From NCBI GenBank assembly GCA_030141605.1, contig JAQGDQ010000164.1, forward strand, positions 223,694 through 287,693: a stretch of 64,000 nt of DNA, written 5' to 3'. Of this stretch, positions 34,690 through 46,500 are shown in pieces. The notes below the pieces were generated by a model. That model was not told where the DNA came from and did not search any database. It saw nothing but the letters and a program-made list of their open reading frames with translations. The position numbers were made by a program, and so were the translations under genes. How positions within the stretch are numbered: position 1 is the first letter of the stretch; every line of letters starts with the position of its first letter. This DNA comes from Tubiluchus corallicola. Its lineage: Eukaryota > Priapulida > Priapulimorpha > Priapulimorphida > Tubiluchidae.

Positions 34690-34900
34690 TTTATCATTAC
34701 ACATCCCATACTATTATTAGAAACAGTCTTTGGAGTTGGCACCCTCAATTTGATAAAAAAATTAACACCAATGATGGAGCAAATAGCAATTTTTTTATAA
34801 TTACACATCTTATACTATTAGAAACAGTCTTTGGAGTTGGCAATTTTAATTTGATAAAAAAATTAACTTCAGTGATGGAGCAAATAGCAATTGTTTTTAC
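34690..34900. repeat. Direct duplication of about 105 bp
   Basis: Two adjacent copies share attagaaacagtctttggag, aatttgataaaaaaattaac and gatggagcaaatagcaatt; the second lies about 105 bp to the right. Confidence 0.85.
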
Positions 34901-35537
34901 TATCACTCATTATCACGATCTTAACAATCCTGGCTGCTAACCCATGCATTAACTTTAAAATACTGCATTTCACCGAAAAACTATGGAACTCATGAATACT
35001 TTTCTAAAACCTCGTTTTTCGCATAAGTCAGAGAATATTAGTTACTTCGAATTCTGTTATATTCTAATATTCTGTTTTGCTATAATTCTGTTATAGATTT
35101 CTAGGGCCTCTCACGCAGATGTTCGTGGCTGTAGACTAGTGTGGCAGGGGCCCCTTTTTGGCTTATTATAAATTTAACGAGAACTTGAAGTTCATTAAAT
35201 GAATAAGTCACTCAGGAAAATATTATTGTTTGCATCAGTTCTAATCTCAGGCTTCTCGGTAATGCGTTTTCCTCTGTAACAGATGAGCTGAATGTAACCT
35301 TTCCGTGATTATTTCTGTATTTTCTTGCCAAATTTTGACGTTAAATTACAAGGGATTATTGGAACTGCTGACGGCTGGATTATCATTGCCGAGTTATGAA
35401 TCCATGACTTGTTAATCAACAGAGAGTCTTGTTTGTACACATTGAGGCATATGACAGTCAAATCAATCAATTAACGAGCTAACGAGGCTTAACCTCACCT
35501 GTTCTTGGCATTTGCTTTACGTTTTTTTAGCAATGTC
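34901..35537. other. Stretch without a recognised gene
   Basis: No exon, tandem repeat or element recognised between the 105-bp duplication and the 42-bp minisatellite. Confidence 0.4.
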
Positions 35538-35890
35538 TATGGCATTGTTTACGCTGTGCCTATTTTAGTACTACATGTAATGGTGCATAGCATTGTCAAG
35601 GCTATGCCTAGTTTGGTAATGATGGTGCATGACATCGTTAAAGCTGTGCCTTTTTTGGTAAACGTGGGGCATGATATTGTCGAGGCTGTCTGTCTTGGTA
35701 ATAGTGGTGCATGATATTGTCAAGGCTGTCTGTTTTGGTAACAGTAGGGCATAACATTGTCAAGGCTGTGCCTGTTTTGGTAATAGTCGTGCATGATATT
35801 GTCGAAGCTGTGCTTGTTTTGGCAATAGTGGTGCATGACGTTGTCAAGGTTGTGCCTGTTTTGGTAGTAGTGGTGCATGACACTGCCAAG
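35538..35890. repeat. Degenerate 40-42-bp minisatellite
   Basis: The word gcatgac/gcatgat recurs at about 35669, 35709, 35749, 35791, 35833 and 35875, with earlier diverged units. Because the last units are 42 bp (14 codons), frames on both strands stay open (Val-rich on plus, Thr/Ser/Cys-rich on minus); these are not called genes. Confidence 0.9.
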
Positions 35891-36304
35891 GCTTTGCAGT
35901 TTCGTTGGCATGCAACAAGACTCTTATATATACCATTTATATTGATATTTATCGAAGAAAGCAAACTCAGCAAAGAAACTAAAGTAGAAATTGTATAATG
36001 TCATTCTGATTTAAATATCAACCCGAAACACTTTCATTATGCATGTCAAGCAAAAACATAAAGTTTTTCCATTGACATTCCATTTTCCATCCAAGAATAT
36101 TTGTTGTTTGGAAGTTTTTTTAAATTTATTTGTAATGTTTTACCCGTAATTAATTTACACCGATACTCAGAGTTATAGTTTACTTGCAATCCTTTGTTTT
36201 GGAATGTACATGAAGCATATGGGCCTAGAGAAACTCAGTGTAGGATAATTCAAAAACAACAATACATTGATGATGGCTGCGATAATAATCGCAAAAACGA
36301 TGGC

Positions 36305-36308
36305 NNNN
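36305..36308. other. Four-base ambiguity (nnnn)
   Basis: Four unknown bases in otherwise ordinary sequence. Confidence 0.98.
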
Positions 36309-36841
36309 AAATTCAAGCAGATGTACGAAAAGTTGTTCACACGTTTTTATGTGCAAATGCGACACAAATATGAACTTCTTTCTTGTGTTTGACATTCAGG
36401 TTCAGATCGAATTTTCCTTATTGACGAAGCCTTACGTTCATTTTGGAGTTACTGTTCACTTGTAGTCTTTCGGTTTGATATATGACTAACTCACATCACA
36501 CAGTAGTTCAATGTTCATAGACTCACAGTACATTAATATGTCTGTACTACAAACAGTCTGTGCGTTTTCAATGGGAATAAGATTACAATAGGAATACCAC
36601 ATTTTTGTTAGTAGGCCTTACATTAGTGTCTGTAACGATGCATTGTGAAACCTAGCCATACTCAGCTAAATTTGGTTCCTGGTTTCTGTAGGGATTGCTA
36701 AGCGATTTGTTTGGCCGTTTAAATGAGAAACGTTAAATTTGGTTGAGTCTAAAATTGCACTAAGCACAGAAATATCACAGATTTGCTAAACCAAACAAAT
36801 GTTACAAAATCACGTAAATGGTTTTGTGACTTGAACTTCCA

Positions 36842-39245
36842 TTATGGCAAACTAGTGGCATTTGTAGCCACATCATAAGATGGCGGTGGAGGAAGCGATT
36901 TACCACTGAACGTAAATCCTTGATCTGTTGTCTCTTTGACATCTGAACCAGGCGCTGATGCTCCGGCACTTAAACCTTGATGTGGTCCACCGGGCGGATA
37001 CCCAGGATTCATCTGCATACCATAATTGCCGTATCTTGTGTTGTAGGTATTGTATCCACCAAGGCCAAAGCTTGGCCCTCCGCTGAAGGTATTGTGACTG
37101 ACTACAGTTGTACCGTGGTTGTATCCGTTTCGGTAGACCGAGGAGACTGGCCCATTATGGGCGTAACCCCTGTTTGTAATTACTGTGACTCGCCTGTTGG
37201 ATTTTCTGTAGAACAGGAGGATTAATCCAATGATTAAAAGGATAGCTCCAACACTATACAGAAGAACTTCTCCCAAGTAGTAGTACACAATAGCACTGAA
37301 ATAAACAAGTGAAAGCAAAAGTAAAAACCAGCTGTGCGATAGCGTTAACAAATGACTAATTAATAACAAGTAGCACAATGAAGAAAAAACACGATGATTC
37401 AGTACAGCACTCTGGACTATCTTCAAATCAAAAAGAAGTGGCACAAGCACAACATTTTTTGGATTTTGTAATAAACACGTTCACTGCAAACCACAGAAAA
37501 TATCACACAGGAGAGAACACAATCGGGGAAAAACACAAAGCTTGCTAGAGTTTTTATCCGCGCTGAACTCTTTTGCTGGTGTTTTCTTGTGATTGTGTTC
37601 CTTAACGCGTGTGGGTATTTTCTGCAGTGTTCAGTGTGCTTTTCCAAAAAATATTATTTAATGATTGCTTGTGCTTTTTTTGTTTGATACAAAATTATGC
37701 AGAAACAAGCCAGAGTAATTGTGTCGATTCTTATCATTAAGAGTTATCCCTATGTTATTAAAACCGGATCGTGTTCAGTTGTTGTGCAATTTAGTTTTGG
37801 GCAAGTTTAGTATTCATACTGGGCCCAGATTGTAGACCTAAAGTGTTTGTGTGTAGGAAGTAGAGGAAATGCAAAACACGCCCTCGCATTAACTTGTAAT
37901 AATAAAATTATCCGCGTAATAAAGTAACTCGTAAAAATGAGCTAAATAGTGAAGTTTATTCATTTTATTGCCTCATTAGAATATGAATACTTGTAGTAAA
38001 AAGTTGAGTTCTTTCTCAAATTACATTTAACACATTGACAACTTTTAGTAACAGTTCTTTTTTCACTTCACATTATTACTAGCTAGAAGAAAGAAAGGCA
38101 ATTCGTCAATTTATCACTGCCTTCTATTCCTTAAAACGTAGTAACAGTTCTGTTTTCACTTCACATTATTACTAGCTAGAAGAAAGAAAGGCAATTCGTC
38201 AATTTATCACTGCCTTCTATTCCTTAAAACGTAGTAACAGTTCTTTTTTCACTTCACATTATTACTAGCTAGAAGAAAGAAAGGCAATTCGTCAATTTAT
38301 CACTGCCTTCTATTCCTTAAAACGATCCGTATTCTCCTGCCTACTACTACTACGCTCATTTCCATTTTTTGTAATTGCCAATCGATGGCAGCACAAGCTT
38401 ATACTTGTATATTATGGCTCCAGCTTCAATTGGCTGTTAATAAGATCGACTGGGTATTATAAATTAACGTTAAACACAGTATAACACGAGCTATTTATAA
38501 TTATTTTTAAGTACATGTACTGATGTGAAGATGTTGTTTTAACTCTACTAATGTTAAAACATTAAGCTGTTTTTAATAGTACGAAAATCACAGAGTCATA
38601 ACATTCAAACACTCGTAACGTCTCTTTATTTTTTAAGGAAAATGCATCTTCAAAACGCCGTCACGGACTTAAAATAAAAAAAAACAACTTATAGTCACCT
38701 ATAGTATACTGTGGTCAATAATAGTTACGTAGTGTTACTATATTACACTCAAGTAATATTTTGTTACATGATTTAACACCCAACTGCATTACTTAACAGT
38801 TATTTATCAGTATAATGTTATTTCTGCTGCACCGTTTCTCTTGGATTCACCATGTAGCAACTTAAGTACTATACATTTTTAATTTTTCCTCATTTTTGTG
38901 CAGATTTACTGTTCTAAGCTTTCGGAACTTTGACCCTCGAGTCAACATCGAGGTTGGATTAGGCGCAAAAGGTGGTGCAAAGATGACAAGTGTCTACTAC
39001 TCAGATACATTAAAATATTTTTAAATATTAAAATATAAAAACAATCTTAGTTTTTAGTAGGTAACCAACCTGAAATTTAAAACAACCATAGCACTGGTAA
39101 ATAGAGCAGACATGATGATGCCTCCAACAAATGACAAAGAGCCAAGTACCAAGAGTACAATAGCAATCATCCGTTTCTTATGCTCTTTTGTCTTCAGTGC
39201 AGCTTCATTACTCTGCGGAAGAGGTGCTGTTTCCACGGGAACCAT
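36842..39245 (-). CDS. Two-pass membrane protein with C-terminal PPxY motif (two exons)
   Basis: Coding exon 1 is 39245-39070 (ATG at 39245-39243, good context after gctgtc). It is spliced at ttcagGTTGG to exon 2, 37295-36842, after acceptor gtttatttcag; stop at 36842-36844. The joined reading is 630 bp, 209 residues. Residues 26-48 (MIAIVLLVLGSLSFVGG...) and about 69-88 (VLLYSVGAILLIIGLILLFY) are membrane segments. The short loop between them carries a sequon, N57-F-S, created across the splice junction. The tail (about 95-170) is rich in Gly, Tyr and Asn, and ends with a PPxY motif (PPSY, 196-199), the usual ligand of WW-domain ubiquitin ligases of the NEDD4 type. An acceptor (tttcag at 39261) in front of the ATG implies an upstream noncoding exon. 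Family name not recognised. Confidence 0.85.
38048..38328. repeat. 93-bp tandem repeat, three nearly identical units
   Basis: acagttc recurs at 38051, 38144 and 38237, exactly 93 bp apart. The units differ by very few bases. It lies inside the intron of the two-pass membrane protein gene. Confidence 0.95.
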
Positions 39246-39479
39246 GACAGCAAAATTTTGCTGAAACAGACAGTATTAATAGTAACCGTTAGTAAACGGT
39301 AACCCGATTGGTCAGTGTGTTCATCAAGGGCTGTAATGCTTCACTCAGTTTCTGAGATTGAATACAATGCAAAAATTTAATCTCAGAACCTTGAAGCTAT
39401 GTAACTGTAAACTACGTTAATTGTAAACCTACAGCTAAGTAAATTTTAATACCGAATTTGAACCGTAGGAAATGTGAAA

Positions 39480-39600
39480 AGTTGTAATATAGCCTGGATT
39501 TGAACCAGGGACTTTCTGCCTACAGAGCAGGCGCCTTGAACAAACAAACCACCATATTCCTCAGTGATCAACGCTCTCCATGGTTCACCTCTTATAACTG
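39480..39600 (-). repeat. tRNA-derived SINE, minus strand
   Basis: The minus strand has a T-arm, CCTGG-TTCAAAT-CCAGG, with perfect B-box near 39500, and an anticodon-arm-like gcct...aggc. The acceptor stem is not convincing, so it is a SINE rather than a tRNA gene. Confidence 0.65.
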
Positions 39601-41650
39601 ACCGACCAAATTCAGTGTTTCGAATCTTCATATACTATAAAGTCAGTTTAGCTAATTGGATTAAGACATGTATTAGTTAATTTAATAATTCTTGGCAGTT
39701 TCAAATCCTATTAATGACTATTAACCTGACTTCACTTAGGCGTTCCTTAAACGATCTTAACATACTCGTGTTATTAACGACAACGCATCATCAACGGAGC
39801 AAAAAGAGCGAAGACTGATTCTGCACATCAACAGGAAAACAGCTAACTTAAGGTATTCACTGTTGAATAGCCTTACAACACAGGACACATTCTCACAGTT
39901 TGCACATTTTCAAAGCTTAAGACACGGCCAAAATTCCGTTACGTGTAGAGGGTTTCATTTGATCCATGGTTAAAAATTATCCGTCCTCATTGATACCTGC
40001 ATAAAAGTGAAGACAGAAATCTGCACGTTTTGACTCCGAAAGTAGCAACATGTTTGGAGATTTTTATGATGAAAAGTTTTCAGTATCTGTAAAGTTCGAT
40101 CACAAGCATTTGTTATTACTGAAGCATTTGCTGAAATTGTTCAATTGTGGTGCTTTTACTGGCCTTGATTTCGAAAATTTGCCGCAGTTAATGTAATAAA
40201 AGAATAAAAGCAAGGACAGTCACTCATGCTTAGAAAAACTTTCTTGAACTAACAAGATTTAAAGATGTCTCGAAAAACACATTTTCCTGTGGCAATATTA
40301 TAGCATCGAGCTAGCAACTAAAGTACCTGCACAAACCATCATGAATACATATCCATGGCAATATACTTGACATTTTCCACCTGATGTTGTCCCATTTGGT
40401 GAAATAATTTATTTCGTGCAAGTTCTGGATTATGTACTACAATGTGTCATGCGACCTGCCTTTCAAATGACTAGATAACCAAGCAAGGAGAACATAATGA
40501 GAAAGATCAGGACGCCAGAAATTGAAAACCTGGGTAAAGTAATACTATCTACTTTATATTTGATGAAAATCGGTAATTCTTGATTGTGAAATAACCCAAA
40601 TAGAACTGAGAAAGGTCACAAAAATTACCCTATAAACTGCTAATTGAGATTACCCTCACATGGTTGGGGGAAGTACACCCAGCAACCTACCACGGATTGA
40701 CAAGATAGATTTCACATGTATACATACCTGGTTAGACTATAAAAACACTTCTCTATTTTACGATTAGTAAGCTTGTAAAATTCTCTATGCCACAAACGCA
40801 ACCTACATTTTTGCACTGTTACTACATAAATGGACCGTACCATAGACGTAATTGCTTTTATCATAACAAACCAGCAGTCACAACTTGAATGTGGACATTG
40901 ATGTTTAGTAGTCATGGTAGAAGTAAAATCAATTGCTTTGCTCTTGGTAACTACAGACGACTGTTGCATTGGTGGCTGTATGACAGTTGGTGCTACCGCT
41001 TACATGTTTCCCTAATTAAATATCTATACAATAATAGGAAGAATAATTGTTGCAAACACTCTAGCCATGGCTTGATTTATGCCAGGGTAGCCCGAACCAC
41101 GTTGAGTTCGGGAGCCCTCAACATAGAAACTGAATTGCATTAATTTATTAATTAAATTAAATGACGTAAAAAGTAAACTAAAGTTAATAATAAAAAAATA
41201 GAAGTTAGATTAGATTTCGAAGAAGACATATTTTGATTTTACTATTCTCGGTTTCATTAACGTTAAGAATAATTTTAACTACATTTTTAGTTTCTAATAA
41301 TTATAAGTCAGAGTGTAATCAAACAATCAAATTATAGATGATCAGGTAAGATATGATTGAAGTGTTTTGATTCAAATTTCTTGACGTAAATACAAATAGG
41401 CCTAATAATGATTCACATGGAATTCACAAATACCAGCATAAATTATTTTCCACTAATATTTTACAGCTATGATAATGCATCTCAAAGTAAACAATGATTA
41501 CAAACAATCCGTAAACAGTACTTACAAACAGTAAACAGTACAAAAACTAAACTGTGTTCTTATTATCACTGCTGAAAATGTTGAAGCAGGTCTTTTAGTT
41601 TCATTATTAAAACTCAGCTATTATAACTGAGCTATTATAACTCAGATCAT
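39601..41650. other. Intergenic stretch, no gene recognised
   Basis: Includes a hairpin at 41091-41112 (CCCGAAC / GTTCGGG with 8-base loop). Nothing else was recognised. Confidence 0.45.
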
Positions 41651-41656
41651 GTAGGG

Positions 41657-41660
<4 letters not shown>

Positions 41661-41707
<47 letters not shown>
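41661..41707. repeat. (TA)n microsatellite
   Basis: About 23 consecutive TA units. Confidence 0.97.
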
Positions 41708-41709
<2 letters not shown>

Positions 41710-41848
41710 GTAGAAGAAAGTCTGCATTGGCTCTCACTTCCGGAAGGTCAAGCAATGTACTGTAAATGTACAAAAAACATGATTTAGGGTAAAATCAAAA
41801 CTGTTTAAATGAAAAACTGAACTGTATTGCGAAGGAATGTTACGTTTA

Positions 41849-42223
41849 TTATGCATTTTCCATTACATTTATAGACCTCATATTTGTCCATGATTTCAAG
41901 TGTTTTTTGCGTTCTTTTTTTAACCAATGTTCTTGCAATGCAAACTGTAAGAACAGTAACCGAAGCGTTGGTCGCTCAAACAGTTTTTTTGCCGATAGAT
42001 GGAGATATTGCTTTCTGTTTTCTAAATATATAGGTACTCAACTGTTTTCTGGAGTACCCATACATGCTCTGCGTAAATTGTTTTCTACTGTTTTAATGCT
42101 ATCATCAGGGCACTGTACTATACAACATGCTGCAACCGAAAACATCATTCTCTGGGAATCTCTGTCGTCTCCCAAAATCACAAGGATTATCCTTGATATT
42201 GAGCCGGATTCCGCCATAACCAT
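41849..42223 (-). pseudogene. Unrecognised coding-like frame with one internal TGA
   Basis: The minus strand from ATG at 42223 (a second ATG at 42217 gives MAESGSIS) reads 61 codons to a TGA at 42040-42038. It then continues in the same frame for about 62 further codons, with a Lys/Arg/Leu-rich reading (LFERPTLRLLFLQFALQEHW), to two TAA stops at 41851-41846. Only one stop in 125 AT-rich codons is unusual. A 113-codon frame on the opposite strand overlaps it. No family recognised. Confidence 0.3.
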
Positions 42224-42950
42224 TCACTTAAATTACTCATTCCCTTAGTGTACAAAATTTAAATTCTGCTGATGTTCATCAATAATAATTGATTTTCTGA
42301 TAATTCATTATGGATGATCTTAATTCCAGGATTGTTAAGTGAAGGAATGCAAGTTTAATATCTTAGAATATAAAACTACGAGTCATCATATTGTGATAGG
42401 AAACTGACCTATGGGCGACTTGTAATGCCTTACCAGTCTTTTCAGCACTTTCAGCTTCCTGGTTTCGATTTTTAATTTCCTTCTTTCGTTCACATTGATT
42501 TTGTCATAAAAAAACTTAATGAATTAATTAATATGAGTTTATTCCACTATAGGTTAGCAGCTACATTGTAATAAATCGTTGGCAATTTCGTGTATGAAAA
42601 ATGTATGAAAATTACTTGACATTTCGAAATTAAGAGAATAGCTTTTGTTGCTGCATTGAAAAAGAAAAATAATATTGTAATACATGTTTGAATAGAAAGT
42701 AATAAAGTAAATGTAAAATTCTTCGAATTTGTTTAGTGTTCCGTAAGTCTCTTTCTTCATAATTTTTAAGGCCAAGCAGAAATTTAATAAATTTTTCCGT
42801 GTCATAAATTTTTTTGACATTGATGAATATAAAAATACATTGTTGTGTTTTGTAAAAAAAAAGTTAGCATGTTGTTCAACACCTAACAAGAGCACTGGAA
42901 GCCAAAAATGAAAGTTTAAACAAACGTTTGGAGTGAATAATCAGAATACG
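42224..42950. other. AT-rich upstream spacer of the LRIG-type gene
   Basis: Nothing recognised. The 113-codon minus frame at 42554-42895 is Asn/Phe/Ser-rich and looks like chance. Confidence 0.4.
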
Positions 42951-42954
42951 CCTT

Positions 42955-43324
42955 ATAGTGGAGTACGGGAGGAGAGATTTATTTTCGGCGCCGAATGGCT
43001 ACGTTTTTCATCTTTAGATGGCGCCACGCACAACAGTTCCCGACATTGTATTTTTCTGCGCGTGCGCATTGAGCGTTAGATGTGTAGAAAACCGAGCTTC
43101 AAGCTACAGTATGAATAGTGTGCGTCTTTCTACTGTTGTGATAAAGGGATGAATATTTTCTTTGCGAATTTTGCGTAGAGTGTTCCAAAACTGAAATACA
43201 CAGTGACTCAGTGTAATAAACTGAGAATGTGACGACGTAAAATTAGCTTTGTTGGCGTTAATATGGACTTGTGACCGTGAAAAACTTAGGAACATTCTTC
43301 TTGGCTTAAGTGAAAGGCTCCAAA
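42955..43324 (+). promoter_or_regulatory. Promoter and 5' leader of the LRIG-type gene
   Basis: GC rises here. TGCGCGTGCGCA at 43057-43068 matches, on the reverse strand, the NRF1 consensus YGCGCAYGCGCR. A YY1-like word, aaaATGGCGGC, overlaps the start codon at 43322-43332, and gatggcgcc occurs at 43018. Both motif types are common in TATA-less housekeeping promoters. No TATA box was seen. Confidence 0.6.
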
Positions 43325-43503
43325 ATGGCGGCGTGGTACTTGGCTTTGGCGTTAATTTTGTCCAGTTTAATGACTAAATGTTTTTCTGAAAGGCAGAGTA
43401 TACGGTGTCCAGAAATTTGTACGTGCTTGGGCTCGCTAGTTGACTGTAGTAAAAGAGGATTAACACGAATACCAGAGCGTTTACCAGTTTGGACTCAAGT
43501 TTT
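43325..43503 (+). CDS. LRIG-family gene, exon 1: signal peptide and LRRNT
   Basis: Start chosen at ATG 43325 (AAAATGGCGG), not an upstream GTG frame. Residues 1-21 (MAAWYLALALILSSLMTKCFS) form a signal peptide. Residues 28-41 hold the LRR N-terminal cap cysteines (C28, C32, C34, C41), and the exon ends ...RIPERLPVWTQV. This is the typical LRIG opening, in which the cap is followed by a leucine-rich repeat about every 24 residues. The donor is TTgtaagt, phase 2. LRIG proteins are single-pass membrane proteins with LRRs and Ig domains; the vertebrate ones restrain receptor tyrosine kinases and tune BMP signalling. Here the Ig and membrane parts lie beyond the window. Confidence 0.92.
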
Positions 43504-46500
43504 GTAAGTTTCTTCTTAATACAGTAAACTAAGGGATCACAAAAGTGCGTTATTTTTAGGGTAACATTTTGCAGCTAATTCGAAAAAATTGTGTAGACAC
43601 TTTATAACTTAGATCTATGAATATTTTTGCTTTGTGTTTTCTTAGGACCGTGGGAAATTCAAATTTCTGGTTTTTAAGACATCGAGGCCTGTACGATTAT
43701 GACAATTCAATTTAGTGTATTGCACAAATGTGATAGCATCAGTTGAGATATTAAATCTAGTAATACATGGATGACCCCCTCCCAGACTCGGTCCTGATAA
43801 TAGTATTCAAAGTTGATGATTAGTCACACTTTGTAATGTTGTTTGTTGTACAGGAGTTTGCTGTAATATGGGCAGTTTAAGGGAGTGAGTGTTTGCATGC
43901 ACAGTTAAAGATGTTTGAGTACCAAAACTTCACGTTTGTGGTTATCATATTATGAAATGAATTATGATTAGGTCTAACTATGCCAGGTAGAACAAATTTG
44001 CTTTAGGTTAGTTAATGAACAAATAGTGTGTGTCATTCACATTTTTCAGCACCACCTCTCTGTCAATTAAATATGTTTAGGTTAATTGTCATATTTGTAT
44101 AGGCCTACGTACATCTGTATGCTTCATGTAGTAGATAAAGGTACATTATTTGTTTTAGGCATATTTTGAATATTGTTATGGATTTACTGTTTTGTTGCTT
44201 AACAATGATTTGTTTTACGTTGATGCTAAATAGACAAGTTCCTGAAGTTTGCAAATTTTGCTGTTTCGATTAACTAGTATAAAATTTGCTAGGTCTACGT
44301 GTTTTAGTTCGTAATTGGCAGTATAATATCTGTCATCGAGTCACTCATTCAAATTTTGTTATCACTTTTCTGATTACACCCATTAAGTTTTCTGATGTGC
44401 AACTTTGACTAATTTGGATATGTAGGCTCTGCACTTTTTAAATTTCTGCTTAGTTCCTATAAGTGGAGTTGCCTTAGTTCTGGACGAATTCTTTGCTTTA
44501 TTTTCTGCACATGTTTTGGGTTTTGCTATGTATTCCAGATCGAATAATCAGTTTTATTAGCCCCACTGAGAGCACAGAGCTACTTTTTCAGTTTTTTCAT
44601 CATTCCGTAAACACATGTCGAATGTTACCTAACACTAAACAGGGCTGACAAAACACGGGACGTGTTGTTTTTATTATAATAATGTTTATTCGGTCCGTTG
44701 TGTAAATAATTATCCTGCACTGCAAATTTTTTGGAATGCATTGATTGGACGTGATAGTGGTGCGAAGTCAACCACGTGACAGAATAGAAAAATATCTCAA
44801 CTCCGCAAGTAGATATTTGGGTTAATTTGACGTTAAAAAATTATTAAACAAGCAGGAATACATCTATGTTTAACCATGTCCAATATGGGGCTTTGTTAAT
44901 ATGCTGTACTAAGTTATATACCGATAGATGTTACAGGCATTGTGTCATGCTCCAAAACAATACTGTATAGTCTTTGTAAATTAAGAAAATCTGCATAATC
45001 TGCAAACTTAATTCAAACTAAGGGACATAAGACCAACTAGTCAAAGTTCATAGATGTGCTTCATAATAGCTTGTAAAACAATCTGTTGCTTAAAAAAATT
45101 GCCTGTTAGTTGAGGCCTGTTTATATGCAAATTTAAGAGATCGGTTTTTTGTCAAATAGCATTTTATCACTAGCACGTCTAACTGCAGAGTGTGTCTTTT
45201 TACAACAGTTTACTATTTAAGTAATTTCTTGTTCAGGGTGCAGTAAGAAAATTTCTGCCTCTAGGAAAGAAATGTAAAAGTAATTACATTATAAAGTCTA
45301 CATACTCTGCTACTATACATAGTATATAAATATAAAACTTTGAGAAATAGTTCAGAATTTACACATTCAAAATTTATACTGTCACTCAGGTTTCAGTTAA
45401 TTTTTTACTGGTATTTGTAATTTGTTATCTATCTACCTCTAATCTTAATTTGCATACTGTATGTGCAAATTTTTGAAGTTTAGTCTGATTAGTCATAGGG
45501 TTTCATCCAATTTCTAATTTATTCGGTCAGTGACTTTTACATTTTATTACAAATAATTGTAGTCCATATATAGTTTATACTTTAATAACGTGGTCACGAG
45601 CAAGCCTTTAACTATATATGTATATTATACATATATATATGTGTGTGTGTATATATATATATGCATTCACACAACCGCTGTCTTACAGTTGCGCGATTTA
45701 CATCACGTTTTATTAAATCATAATGGTCTGAATGAAAGGACTACTTTCAGTAAGGTTCATTTGTTTTGATGAATTGTTTCAATGTGATCAGACATGCATA
45801 AAAGGCAAACTTCTGATTTAATTTAGTCTTACCAGGGCTTATTAAACACTGCAGTTCCTGGCCCTCTCTTACGTTCGTGCGCGGCTAGTTATTGATCTGC
45901 TAGTTTATACAATGTATAATGATCAGCACTTTAATGATCAACGCAGTGTACGAGTCGCTATTTTTCACTCTCCATCAAGTTCTAATGAACTGTGCGTGTC
46001 ATACACGGAGTTGGACAGGGGGCGTTCTTAGGCCCTGCATTATTCCACCGAACCTGGGACTGACATCTTAAAAACGCTGATTAATGTTTTGTTTACCATC
46101 ATGCTGGGGCAATCCGTTTATCCGGGACGGATTTTAGTTGGCAGACACCTCTAGAGGCGCCAAAAATTGAAAACATTTAATTAACTGCAGACTGCACCTG
46201 CTTAATAACAGTGGGCAGCTTTATGATACTGATGTTGATAAGGTAGTTAAATATCATTAATCATGTTAATATATAGCTAGAAATTGGCTAAAAAATATAC
46301 TAAATGCCCAAGGGCTAACTGCATTAACAGTCAATCTAATGTTACGGTATCTTTTTATGTTGTAAGAGAGTCAAACTTTGCAGAGTTTTGTGCTTTTTTC
46401 GAGTTAACAAGTGGATGTTTTTTAATTTTACGATTTTTAAAAGTGACTTGAACTGAAGATAGAGGTTTTAATCATTTTTGTATGTTAGTGATCATCAAGG

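Noticed and set aside
35505-35998. Val-rich and Thr/Ser/Cys-rich frames of 95-111 codons
   Set aside because: Repeat artefact: the unit length is a multiple of three.
36842-37450. 202-codon single-exon reading of the membrane protein
   Set aside because: Its first 50 or so codons are intron; the acceptor at 37296 and the exon at 39070-39245 give a better N-terminus.
38904-39025. Possible plus exon after tttttgtgcag reading FTVLSFRNFDPRVNIEVGLG
   Set aside because: It looks open, but it matches no expected FGD segment, has no clear donor, and lies inside the intron of a minus-strand gene.
39480-39560. A functional tRNA gene at 39.5 kb
   Set aside because: The T-arm is perfect but no matching acceptor stem or D-arm was found; it is better explained as a SINE.
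41907-42248. 113-codon plus frame opposite the 42-kb minus frame
   Set aside because: Composition and start context favour the minus strand; neither is recognised, and the plus reading has no motif.
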